From contig JBEDNN010000017.1 of NCBI GenBank assembly GCA_041170585.1, forward strand, positions 1 to 25,834: a stretch of DNA of 25,834 bases, written 5' to 3'. The notes under the pieces were generated by a model, which saw only the letters and a list, made by a program, of their open reading frames with translations, ran no database searches and had not been told where the DNA came from. The DNA comes from JBDLSY01 sp041170585 (GTDB lineage: Bacteria; Pseudomonadota; Gammaproteobacteria; Burkholderiales; Burkholderiaceae_C). The first letter of the stretch is position 1. Every line of letters begins with the position of its first letter. This document shows positions 15,421-23,213 of this stretch, piece by piece. Both the position numbers and the translations under genes were made by a program.

Positions 15421-16194
15421 TTACATATACATTCCACCATTGACATGCAAAGTAGTCCCTGTAATATAGTTACCCATCGGTGAAATTAAAAATAAAACGG
15501 CATTAGCAATATCTTGTGGCATACCAAAGTGACCTAAAGGAATTTGAGCTTGCATAGTATTTACGACAGATTCCGATAAAGCCTGTGTCATATCTGTTGT
15601 AATAAACCCTGGGGCAACGCAATTAACAGTAATATTGCGTGAACCCAACTCACGTGCTAACGCACGTGATAAACCCTCTAACCCTGCTTTCGCCGCACAA
15701 TAATTGGCCTGTCCTGCATTGCCCAAACTACTCACGACAGAAGAAATATTCACAATACGCCCTGTCCGTGCCTTCATCATTGGACGCATAACCAACCTAG
15801 ATAACTTAAATATCGCCGTTAAATTAGTGTCTAAAACAGATGACCAATCCTCATCTTTCATACGCATGGCTAAACCGTCACGGGTAATACCCGCGTTGTT
15901 AATTAATATATCTATTTTGCCGTACTTTAAAAGTATAGTATTCAAAGCCAGTTCAGACTCTGTAGTATCTGTTACATTTAAAACAATCCCGTATCCTGCT
16001 TGTTCACCTAAACCTAGAGCGGATAATTTGTCAGTAATAGACTGTGCCCCCAATTCGGTTGTGGCTGTACCAATGACTGTTGCCCCCGCTTGAGCACAAG
16101 TTAGAGCAATCGATTGACCTATCCCGCGACTAGCACCTGTTACCCATACAATTCTACCAGTTAAATCAGTTAATGTCCCTTGTAATGTACTCAT
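15421..16194 (-). CDS. fabG: 3-oxoacyl-[acyl-carrier-protein] reductase
   Basis: 257-residue short-chain dehydrogenase of fatty-acid synthesis, reducing 3-oxoacyl-ACP with NADPH. Cofactor loop TGASRGIG (19-26), NNAG at 99-102, and catalytic Ser152, Tyr165 and Lys169 in the SSVVSSLGNAGQANYCAAKAG segment, with E. coli FabG spacing. C-terminus YITGTTLHVNGGMYM is the FabG ending. Its ATG overlaps the fabD stop (ATGA), so the two are coupled. acpP, which often follows fabG, is absent. Confidence 0.95.
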   Translation of the reverse strand: MSTLQGTLTDLTGRIVWVTGASRGIGQSIALTCAQAGATVIGTATTELGAQSITDKLSALGLGEQAGYGIVLNVTDTTESELALNTILLKYGKIDILINNAGITRDGLAMRMKDEDWSSVLDTNLTAIFKLSRLVMRPMMKARTGRIVNISSVVSSLGNAGQANYCAAKAGLEGLSRALARELGSRNITVNCVAPGFITTDMTQALSESVVNTMQAQIPLGHFGMPQDIANAVLFLISPMGNYITGTTLHVNGGMYM

Positions 16195-17126
16195 TGAATC
16201 ACCTTTAAAGTCATATTTAAACTGTCATTATCAAATATATTGTATATCATTGCTTCAGGGGCGATTCGCTTCAATAACCCCGCAAGCACTTTACCAGGTC
16301 CACACTCTATAAAAGTAGTTATACCTTGTTTTTGCATAGTATTAATCGTTTCTACCCAGCGTACAGGGTTATAGGATTGTCGTATTAAAGCATCTTTAAT
16401 GTCGGTACTTGTGGTTAATTCAGACACATCAACATTATTAATCACGGGTAAGTAAGGTGTGTTTAAATGTATTTTTTCTAAAGTAATCGCTAATACATCG
16501 CCTACAGGCCGCATTAAACTGGAATGAAAAGGTGCAGAAACAGGCAATATTAAACCACGCTTTGCCCCAGCTAATTTACACGCTTCAATAGCAGCGGTAA
16601 CTGCCGAAGTATGTCCAGCAATTACAGTTTGTAATGGATCATTGTAATTAACGGCTTCCACAACGGCGGTATCAGTAGACAAGCTTCGGCAAATCTCACG
16701 TACTTTGGCTGAATCCAAGCCCAAAATAGCCGCCATTGAACCCACACCGACAGGAACAGCCGATTGCATCGCATTGGCACGAATACGCACTGTACGAATT
16801 GCATCAGCCAAGTCCATTGCACCAGAAGCAACCCATGCCGTATATTCACCTAAACTATGTCCTGCCATTATTGTGGGTGTTTGCCCACCTGCAGCAATCC
16901 AAGCTTGATATGCCGCATAACTTGCAGCCAACATCACAGGTTGTGTATTGGTCGTTAAGCCTAATTGTTCTGGTGTACCGTGAGCGATTAAGTCGCTTAA
17001 ATTTTCATTTAAAGCGTTGTTAGCTGTTGTCATCACCTGTCTAACGGCTGGATTATCAGCCCAGCCTGACATCATACCTATTGATTGTGAACCTTGACCC
17101 GGAAATAAAAATGCAAGTTTTTTCAT
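16191..17126 (-). CDS. fabD: Malonyl-CoA:ACP transacylase
   Basis: 311-residue malonyl transferase that loads malonyl groups onto acyl-carrier protein. N-terminal FPGQGSQ (8-14), nucleophile Ser91 in GHSLGEYTA, Arg116 that binds the malonyl carboxylate, and catalytic His201 in PFHSSLM; all align with E. coli FabD (Ser92, Arg117, His201). Overlaps fabG by 4 bases. fabH and plsX, which commonly precede fabD, are missing; instead the restriction-like DUF262-HNH gene ends 89 bases upstream, suggesting that module was inserted next to the fab operon. No strong ribosome-binding site is visible. Confidence 0.95.
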   Translation of the reverse strand: MKKLAFLFPGQGSQSIGMMSGWADNPAVRQVMTTANNALNENLSDLIAHGTPEQLGLTTNTQPVMLAASYAAYQAWIAAGGQTPTIMAGHSLGEYTAWVASGAMDLADAIRTVRIRANAMQSAVPVGVGSMAAILGLDSAKVREICRSLSTDTAVVEAVNYNDPLQTVIAGHTSAVTAAIEACKLAGAKRGLILPVSAPFHSSLMRPVGDVLAITLEKIHLNTPYLPVINNVDVSELTTSTDIKDALIRQSYNPVRWVETINTMQKQGITTFIECGPGKVLAGLLKRIAPEAMIYNIFDNDSLNMTLKVIQ

Positions 17127-17215
17127 AAATATTTAATATGTTTGTGTTTGTTTATATCTTTGTCTATTTGTATTGTCTATTTATATTATAAATATTTAAA
17201 ATAAATACTAAAAAA

Positions 17216-18313
17216 TTATTTATCAGACTTTCGTCTATTGTCATTTTTACATAACATCTGGCAATTTTCTTCGGTTGTCTTGCCGTTGTCTTTCCAAGGG
17301 GTTATGTGGTCGCCTTCCATCTCTGATATATCAAATTCATTTTTGCAAATAATACATTTGCGTCCTTGTTTTTCATATACTTTTTGCTTTACGCTGTCTG
17401 AAAATGTACGAATACCTAAATACCGTTCGTCTCTTGTCAAAATGTAGGCATAAATCCCGCTTTTTCTTTCCACTTCATCGTCTGCAATAAGTTTAGCAGT
17501 TTCTTCTTCAATGGCTTTAGTGTCATACATCACGTCTTTATGTGTGTTGTAAAGCAAACCCCAAGCAATGCCTTTCATAAATTTTTTACGCTTATTTGTA
17601 AAAGTTGCATCAACCCAAGTCATTACTGATTGAAAATATAACCATAAGGCCGTTGCATTTGGGTCGTGTTGGTGTTTCGCCATATAGCGTTTAATACCAT
17701 CATCGCTATCATCATTATTTATCCAGCCAATCACAGTTTCTAAATACTCTTGTCTATTGACTGAACCGTTTAAATAATCGCTGCCAATTTTTGAAGCAGC
17801 ACAAGCAGTTTTACTGAAGTAGGTTTTTGCACTTGAAACCCAAGCCCCTGTATAAACGGCATTACGCAACTCTTGTTCAGTTAATTTTTCGCCTGCAATA
17901 TTGATAGTCTTAAACCATTCTAATTTTTCGCTTTCTGTGCCGCTACAGACATACACCATTAATGTATAGTCTAGGATTTGTTCTTTTTCATCATCTTTAA
18001 GATTGTGAAAATATCTATTTTGATATGCAAAATCGCCATTCACATATTGACAAATTGAAATAGTTCTTTGTTGTCCGTCAATCACTTCAAAAGTGGTATC
18101 TTTACTGGCTGCCCAATACATTACATTTAAAGGGTATTTTTTGATAACTGTATTAATGACGGCATCACGTTGTTTGTCTTTATAAATAAACTCACGTTGA
18201 TAAGGAGGGCGTATATCCAACTTGCCATCAAAACCAGTTACACCGTTTTCTGCGTTGTCTTTAAAGTTTTTTGATAGTTCTCTTATTTTTATTTTATTGA
18301 GTTCTATATTCAT
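17216..18313 (-). CDS. DUF262 (GmrSD/ParB-like) protein with C-terminal HNH nuclease domain
   Basis: 365-residue putative restriction nuclease. N-terminal DUF262 domain with PPYQREF (36-42) and the nucleotide-binding VIDGQQRT (77-84), as in GmrS and SspE, where this motif couples nucleotide hydrolysis to DNA cleavage. The C-terminus is an HNH domain: Cys320/Cys323, DHITPW with His336, Asn350, Cys355 and Asn359. The last zinc ligand position, normally Cys in CxxCN, is Asp358 (CKNDN), which may weaken or alter metal binding. Its ATG overlaps the upstream methyltransferase stop (ATGA), so the two are one translational unit. Low GC compared with fabD and clpX. Function as the nuclease of a restriction system is inferred from domains and pairing; target and cofactor are unknown. 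Confidence 0.85.
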   Translation of the reverse strand: MNIELNKIKIRELSKNFKDNAENGVTGFDGKLDIRPPYQREFIYKDKQRDAVINTVIKKYPLNVMYWAASKDTTFEVIDGQQRTISICQYVNGDFAYQNRYFHNLKDDEKEQILDYTLMVYVCSGTESEKLEWFKTINIAGEKLTEQELRNAVYTGAWVSSAKTYFSKTACAASKIGSDYLNGSVNRQEYLETVIGWINNDDSDDGIKRYMAKHQHDPNATALWLYFQSVMTWVDATFTNKRKKFMKGIAWGLLYNTHKDVMYDTKAIEEETAKLIADDEVERKSGIYAYILTRDERYLGIRTFSDSVKQKVYEKQGRKCIICKNEFDISEMEGDHITPWKDNGKTTEENCQMLCKNDNRRKSDK

Positions 18314-19311
18314 ATTTTTTTATTCTTTATCCAAATTCTTTTATAAACTAATCTCTCGCTATTGTGTATTTTATGAGTTGGTTTTTGAAAAATACCTGGT
18401 TTAACTTCAATATTTTCAAAAGTTTCCGCACCTAAAATTTCAAACTGTTCTGGATTATATTTATCAATAAAAGTTATTGGTACGCCAATTACACCTTCAT
18501 AATCGCAAGGAATATCTTTTGTTTTATCAACATTAATGGCATCATAATTTTCATAGGTTGGATATTCACTTTCATTGCCGTAGTATTTTTTGTATAAAAA
18601 TAAATCTTCGTGCCTTTTTTTAGTATCAATATTTGTGTACCATACAACACCTGAAACCCTTATCATACCTTCTCTATGGTCAGCATCAGAAGCATAATCA
18701 ACATAATGTTGATTTACAAAATGTGCCATATTTCTATTAAACCCATAACCTAACCAAAGCTTATTACTTTTAATTAATTTAAAAATTTCTTTGTAAGTTA
18801 TGGCATTTTGATGTCCGACAATAACAAATTTTTTGTCGTACTCAACCAACTGGGCTACATACTCACGAAACAGTGAAAACGGCGGATTGGTTACAACAAT
18901 GTCGGCTTGCTTTAACAATTCAATACATTCGGCACTTCTAAAATCGCCATCGCCTTTTAAATAAGTAACCTCAATGTCTTCGCGTTTAGGTACTACATCA
19001 CCATTGCTTACGCCAGTATATTCAAGCGAAATACCTCTTTCACATTGATGTGTACTAAATAAATCCATATCTTGGTTTTTATAACACGTTGCAATTAGTT
19101 TTTTTAAGCCAAATTTTTCAAAGTTATATGAAAAAAAGTGAAAGAAATTGCTAATTCTTGGGTCGTCACAATTACATAAAACTACTTTGTTTTTAAAGTG
19201 GTCGCGGTAATGTTTTAGTTCTTTTTCAATATCAGATAATTGTGTATAAAACTCGTCTTTTTTATTGGCTTTTGCAAGCGTTAAATTTGAATTATGTGAT
19301 TTTTTTGTCAT
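18310..19311 (-). CDS. EcoRI-family adenine-specific DNA methyltransferase
   Basis: 333 residues, PF13651-like (M.EcoRI family), transferring a methyl group to adenine N6 in DNA. The family block VVLCNCDDPRISNFF (about 43-57) and the catalytic NPPF at 142-145 are visible; KKDEFYTQ near the start is the usual entry motif. A TTG at 19326 opens the frame further, but GAGGA lies about 8 bases before the ATG at 19311, so that is the start. The gene lies 59 bases downstream of clpX on the same strand and overlaps the DUF262-HNH gene by 4 bases. GC in counted lines is about 25-27%, far below clpX, indicating acquisition. The recognition site cannot be read from sequence; GAATTC should not be assumed. 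Confidence 0.88.
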   Translation of the reverse strand: MTKKSHNSNLTLAKANKKDEFYTQLSDIEKELKHYRDHFKNKVVLCNCDDPRISNFFHFFSYNFEKFGLKKLIATCYKNQDMDLFSTHQCERGISLEYTGVSNGDVVPKREDIEVTYLKGDGDFRSAECIELLKQADIVVTNPPFSLFREYVAQLVEYDKKFVIVGHQNAITYKEIFKLIKSNKLWLGYGFNRNMAHFVNQHYVDYASDADHREGMIRVSGVVWYTNIDTKKRHEDLFLYKKYYGNESEYPTYENYDAINVDKTKDIPCDYEGVIGVPITFIDKYNPEQFEILGAETFENIEVKPGIFQKPTHKIHNSERLVYKRIWIKNKKI

Positions 19312-19330
19312 TACTATTTTCCTCAAACTA

Positions 19331-19345
19331 ACACTTGCACAGTGT
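19331..19345. promoter_or_regulatory. Palindrome ACACT-TGCAC-AGTGT upstream of the methyltransferase, possible operator
   Basis: Perfect 5+5 inverted repeat, 20-34 bases before the methyltransferase ATG. It is not followed by a T-run, so a terminator for clpX is less likely than a protein-binding site in the module promoter. No controller gene is present in the module. Confidence 0.35.
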
Positions 19346-19370
19346 CTAAACTTTTATTAAGACTTTTTTA

Positions 19371-20654
19371 CTAATTTAAAACTTTTTTTACTAATTTTGG
19401 TGCATGTTTGCCATTGACACAATCAGCGTCTACAAAGACTGTAACAACGTCATTTATGCTAGGCAATTCATACATTGTGTCTAATAAAACGTTCTCCAAT
19501 ACACTACGTAAACCCCGTGCGCCTGTTTTGCGAGCAATAGCCAGTTCAGCGATTGCACTTAATGCCTCTTCGGTGACTTCTAAATTAACATTTTCCATCG
19601 CTAATAAAGCAGCATATTGTTTGATAGCCGCATTTTTAGGTTGAGTCAAAATATTAATTAAAGCGGCTTTGTCCAATTCGGCTAAAGCGACCATCACAGG
19701 CATACGGCCAACAATTTCAGGGATTAAGCCAAAACGAATTAAATCATCGGGCTGTACATCTTTGAATACATCAGTCAAGCTGCGGCTATCAACACTGCGG
19801 ACTTGTGCACCAAAACCAATACTTGACTTGTCTGTTCGGGCAGATACAATTTTGTTTAAGCCTTCAAACGCACCGCCACAAATAAATAAAATTTGCGAAG
19901 TATCAACAGTCACCGTATTTTGTCCTGGGTGTTTACGTCCACCACTGGGCGATACCGATGCTTTTGTACCTTCAATTAATTTTAATAATGCCTGCTGAAC
20001 ACCTTCACCCGATACATCACGAGTAATTGACGCATTTTCTGATTTTCTAGAAATTTTATCAATTTCATCAATATAGACAATGCCACGTTGCGCTTTTTCA
20101 ACATCATTATCACAATTTTGTAATAGTTTAGCGATAATGTTTTCTACATCTTCACCCACATAGCCTGCTTGCGTCAGTGTTGTCGCATCAGCAATCACAA
20201 AAGGGACATCTAATAAACGAGCTAAAGTTTGAGCCAATAAAGTTTTACCCGAACCGGTTGGCCCAATCAACAGTACATTGCTTTTGGTTAATTCAACGGT
20301 ATGCGCACTTTGAACGTGTTCTAAACGTTTATAGTGGTTGTATACAGCGACTGACAATACCCGTTTAGCAGTTTCTTGACCAATCACATATTCGTCTAAA
20401 GTGGCTTTAATTTCGGCAGGTTTAGGCAGTTTTTTAATGTCAGTTTGCTGCTGGCTTGCCGATTTTACGCTTACATCAGTTGGCTTTGATGGGGCTTGAG
20501 TGGGCGATGTAGTACCGAATTCCTCGTCTAATACGGTTTGACATTCCGCTATACACCCGTCACAGATATAAAATTTACCTGCATTAATGAGTTTACGAAC
20601 TTGGTGTTCGGCTTGTCCACAAATAGAACAAGACAAAGTTTTTCCTAAAGCCAT
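19371..20654 (-). CDS. clpX: ATP-dependent Clp protease, ATP-binding subunit ClpX
   Basis: 427-residue AAA+ unfoldase that feeds substrates to ClpP. N-terminal zinc-binding domain with Cys9, Cys12, Cys31 and Cys34; Walker A GPTGSGKT (131-138); pore loop GYVGED (164-169); Walker B IVYIDE (192-197); the IGF loop that docks on ClpP (279-281); sensor-2 TGARGLRS. Length and motifs are standard. Start codon overlaps the clpP stop by one base (TAATG), so the pair is translationally coupled. The linker after the zinc domain (about 48-75) is Ser/Thr/Gln-rich. Confidence 0.97.
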   Translation of the reverse strand: MALGKTLSCSICGQAEHQVRKLINAGKFYICDGCIAECQTVLDEEFGTTSPTQAPSKPTDVSVKSASQQQTDIKKLPKPAEIKATLDEYVIGQETAKRVLSVAVYNHYKRLEHVQSAHTVELTKSNVLLIGPTGSGKTLLAQTLARLLDVPFVIADATTLTQAGYVGEDVENIIAKLLQNCDNDVEKAQRGIVYIDEIDKISRKSENASITRDVSGEGVQQALLKLIEGTKASVSPSGGRKHPGQNTVTVDTSQILFICGGAFEGLNKIVSARTDKSSIGFGAQVRSVDSRSLTDVFKDVQPDDLIRFGLIPEIVGRMPVMVALAELDKAALINILTQPKNAAIKQYAALLAMENVNLEVTEEALSAIAELAIARKTGARGLRSVLENVLLDTMYELPSINDVVTVFVDADCVNGKHAPKLVKKVLN

Positions 20655-21343
20655 TATGCTGCACCTGTATTGGGCGTAGTGGGTGTTAAATCAGACGTAG
20701 GGTCTGGACGCTTTAATAACATAGTATCAATTAAACCGTATTCAACCGCTGCTTCAGTAGACATAAAAGTATCTCGTTCAGTATCTTGCTCAATACGCTC
20801 AATGCTTTGCCCTGTATGGTGTACCAATATTTTATTTAAACGGCCTTTTAAATCTTGAATTTCACGTGCTTGAATCTGAATATCTGTGGCTTGACCACTT
20901 GCACCGCCTGATGGTTGATGAATCATAATACGTGAATTAGGCAAAGCGAAACGCTTACCTTTTTCACCAGCAGCCAATAAAAAGGCCCCCATACTCGCGG
21001 CTAAACCACAGCACAAAGTAGAGACTTGTGGGCGAATAAACTGCATTGTGTCGTAAATACCCATACCTGCATACACACTACCACCTGGGCTATTAATATA
21101 AAATGAAATGTCTTTGTCTGGATTTTCACTTTCTAAAAACAATAATTGTGCAATGATTAAATTAGCACTGTAGTCATTGACTGGACCTACTAAAAAAATA
21201 ACCCGCTCACGCAGCAACCGTGAATAAATATCATAAGCACGTTCACCACGGCCACTTTGTTCAATGACCATAGGCACCATACCCAAATTTTGGGGGGTAT
21301 TACGTTCAGGATTGGCATGCCAATCGCGTAGATCAAAACTCAT
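20654..21343 (-). CDS. clpP: ATP-dependent Clp protease, proteolytic subunit ClpP
   Basis: 229-residue serine peptidase forming the ClpXP chamber. Catalytic triad Ser117 (GLAASMGAF), His142 (MIHQPSGG) and Asp191 (TERDTFM), each offset by 6 from the E. coli precursor numbering. The N-terminal about 20 residues are a probable propeptide or extension, and the C-terminus carries a Thr/Pro-rich tail longer than in E. coli. AGGAT precedes the ATG. The gene is separated from tig by the tig terminator and a 257-base spacer, so clpPX has its own promoter. Confidence 0.97.
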   Translation of the reverse strand: MSFDLRDWHANPERNTPQNLGMVPMVIEQSGRGERAYDIYSRLLRERVIFLVGPVNDYSANLIIAQLLFLESENPDKDISFYINSPGGSVYAGMGIYDTMQFIRPQVSTLCCGLAASMGAFLLAAGEKGKRFALPNSRIMIHQPSGGASGQATDIQIQAREIQDLKGRLNKILVHHTGQSIERIEQDTERDTFMSTEAAVEYGLIDTMLLKRPDPTSDLTPTTPNTGAA

Positions 21344-21380
21344 AAATTATCCTATATATAGTATTAAATATTAAGCATTA

Positions 21381-21490
21381 AATATTAAATGTTAAATGCT
21401 AAATATGTTAATTATTAAATGTTAATTATTAAATGTTTAATATTAAATGTTAAATGCTAAATATGTTAATTGTTAAATGTTAATTATTAA
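21381..21490. repeat. 52-base direct repeat, two copies 58 bases apart
   Basis: 21381-21432 and 21439-21490 are identical at 51 of 52 positions (one A/G change) and are built from smaller TTAAATATTAA/TTAATTATTAA words. Located between the tig terminator and clpP, that is, in the clpPX promoter region. Confidence 0.9.
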
Positions 21491-21541
21491 TTTTAATTGA
21501 ATTAAATTTTGAATTAAATTAAGTAAATAATTAAGTAAATA

Positions 21542-21578
21542 AAAACACCGTAGGTACTGTAATAGCCAACGGTGTTTT
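21542..21578 (-). terminator. Rho-independent terminator of tig
   Basis: AAAACACCGT (21542-21551) and ACGGTGTTTT (21569-21578) form a perfect 10-base stem with a 17-base loop. Read on the minus strand it follows the tig stop by 22 bases and runs into TTTTTATTTA. This is the clearest terminator in the window. Confidence 0.88.
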
Positions 21579-21600
21579 CAAAAGCATCGTTTTTTAGCGG

Positions 21601-22911
21601 TTAAGCTGCCATTACTTCTTCAAATGGCACAACCGTAGTAGTTACGGCACAGTTATTTAGTAGCCACTCCACGGCATTATCTTCTAATACAACGGCTTCT
21701 ATTTCTTGCAAACGTTCGCGGCTACCAAAATACCAAGCGGCTACTTCTTCAGGCTTTTGATAGCTAGCACTAATTTCATCAATTCTTTGGCGTACTTGTT
21801 CAGGCTTAACCTGTAGTTTATTTTGTGTAATTAATTCACCTAAAGCCAAGCCCAATTTGACACGTTTGGTACTTTGCTCAATAAACGCGTCTAATGGCAA
21901 ATCAGGCACATTGTCAGTCATACCTTGGCGTTTCATTTGTTCTTTAAACTGTTCTTTTTGTGCAGCACACTCATCATTAATTAATGATTTAGGTGCGTCA
22001 AAACTAGTATTAGTCAGCATTGAATCTAAAGCGGCTTGTTTACTGCGAGCATACATACGCCCTTTTACTTCACGTTCTAAATTAGCTTTAACATCTGTTT
22101 TTAATTTTTCTACATTGCCGTCTTCAAAACCCATTAATTTAGCAAAATCAGCATCTAGCTCCGGTAATACTGGCGTTTCTATGCTTAAAGCAGTGAGTTC
22201 AAATTGTGCAGTTTTACCTTTAACTGCTTCACCTGAATAGTCATCAGGGAAGGTTAAATCAAACAGTTTAGTTTCGCCTGCTTTGATACCTGTTGCCGCC
22301 GCTTCAAATTCTGGCAACATACGACCAGCGCCTAATTCAAAATTAAACTGTTCAGCCGTGCCACCTTCAAATGCCACACCATTGACTTTACCAATAAAGT
22401 TACAATTTATTTTGTCACCTTTTTCAGCCATTTTGTTAGTAACAACATAGTTTGCACGTTGTTTACGTAATTTATTTAAAGTGTCTTCAATATCAGAATC
22501 TGTAATGTTGGCTTGAAATGACTCAAAATTAACGGATTTAAAATCACCAAAATGAATGGTTGGATACACTTCAAATGTTGCACTAAACGCTAATTCTTCA
22601 GGGTTAGAGTGATTTTCAATTGCGGTAATATCTGGACGGCCTGCAATACGTAATTTTTGTGCATCAGCTGCCTTGGCAAAAGTATCAACTACTTGTTCAT
22701 TTAAAGCATCATTAAAGGCACTATAACCATAATTTTTTTCAATCATACTTAAAGGCACTTTACCTGGACGAAAACCAGGTAATCTAACGGTTTTACTCAA
22801 TTTTTGTAATTGCTTTTTAGTCGCAGTTTGGACATCAGACTCTAAAACCGCGAAATTCATTTTTCGGGTTATGCTGGATACGTCAGACAATGTTTCAATC
22901 GTTACTTGCAT
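21601..22911 (-). CDS. tig: Trigger factor, ribosome-associated chaperone
   Basis: 436-residue chaperone with peptidyl-prolyl isomerase activity, docking at the ribosome exit tunnel. Ribosome-binding loop GFRPGKVP at 46-53; FKBP-type domain in the middle (about 155-245, with GDKINCNFIGKVNGVAFEGG); C-terminal helical arms to the end. The frame extends upstream to a TTG at 22959, but AAGGAAC lies just before the ATG at 22911 and the protein then starts MQVTIETLSDVSS, as in other trigger factors. Length matches the family (E. coli 432). Followed by a strong terminator, so it is a single-gene unit; clpP-clpX come next, the conserved order. Confidence 0.96.
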   Translation of the reverse strand: MQVTIETLSDVSSITRKMNFAVLESDVQTATKKQLQKLSKTVRLPGFRPGKVPLSMIEKNYGYSAFNDALNEQVVDTFAKAADAQKLRIAGRPDITAIENHSNPEELAFSATFEVYPTIHFGDFKSVNFESFQANITDSDIEDTLNKLRKQRANYVVTNKMAEKGDKINCNFIGKVNGVAFEGGTAEQFNFELGAGRMLPEFEAAATGIKAGETKLFDLTFPDDYSGEAVKGKTAQFELTALSIETPVLPELDADFAKLMGFEDGNVEKLKTDVKANLEREVKGRMYARSKQAALDSMLTNTSFDAPKSLINDECAAQKEQFKEQMKRQGMTDNVPDLPLDAFIEQSTKRVKLGLALGELITQNKLQVKPEQVRQRIDEISASYQKPEEVAAWYFGSRERLQEIEAVVLEDNAVEWLLNNCAVTTTVVPFEEVMAA

Positions 22912-23001
22912 GTTGTTCCTTAAAATAAGCTGTGTTAAAAATAAAATGGTATAAAACAATTAAAGATAAAAACCAAATATAAATATGTAAATTATTTATA
23001 G

Positions 23002-23075
23002 ACTATATAAAAACCATATAAAAACCATATAAAAACTATATAAAAACTATATAAAAACTATATAAACTATATAAA
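23002..23075. repeat. Tandem repeat ACTATATAAAA, 11-base unit x6-7
   Basis: Units start at 23002, 23013, 23024, 23035, 23046 and 23057, alternating ACTATATAAAA with ACCATATAAAA, then decaying. The period is close to one turn of the helix, so the TATA and A-tracts lie on one face upstream of tig. Confidence 0.9.
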
Positions 23076-23169
23076 CCAAATATACAAAGACTAAATAATT
23101 TAACATTGTAAACTAGGCTTTAAATGGTGTGTTTATAGGCTGTTTTTCAATAAAAAAATCAAATAAAAA

Positions 23170-23213
23170 TCAAATCTAAATCAAATCTAAATCAAATCTA
23201 AATCAAATCTAAA
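23170..23213. repeat. Tandem repeat TCAAATCTAAA x4
   Basis: Four perfect 11-base copies ending at the base before the tatD stop codon. Unrelated in sequence to the nearby 11-base ACTATATAAAA array, though of the same period. Confidence 0.93.

Larger units (their letters stand above)
22912..23213. other. 302-base spacer between tatD and tig, mostly tandem repeats
   Basis: No gene. It contains two 11-base arrays described separately and, between them (about 23085-23160), a stretch with two TAGGCT words and a poly-A run. The tig promoter must lie here; I cannot pick a -35/-10 pair with confidence. Confidence 0.7.

Noticed and set aside
19312..19326. Upstream TTG start of the EcoRI-family methylase
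   Set aside because: GAGGA lies inside this stretch and is well spaced for the ATG at 19311.
22912..22959. Upstream TTG start of trigger factor giving a hydrophobic N-terminus
   Set aside because: AAGGAAC precedes the ATG at 22911, and trigger factor normally begins MQV-type without a signal.
23170..23213. CRISPR array
   Set aside because: The 11-base units are contiguous with no spacers; the same holds for all other arrays in the window.
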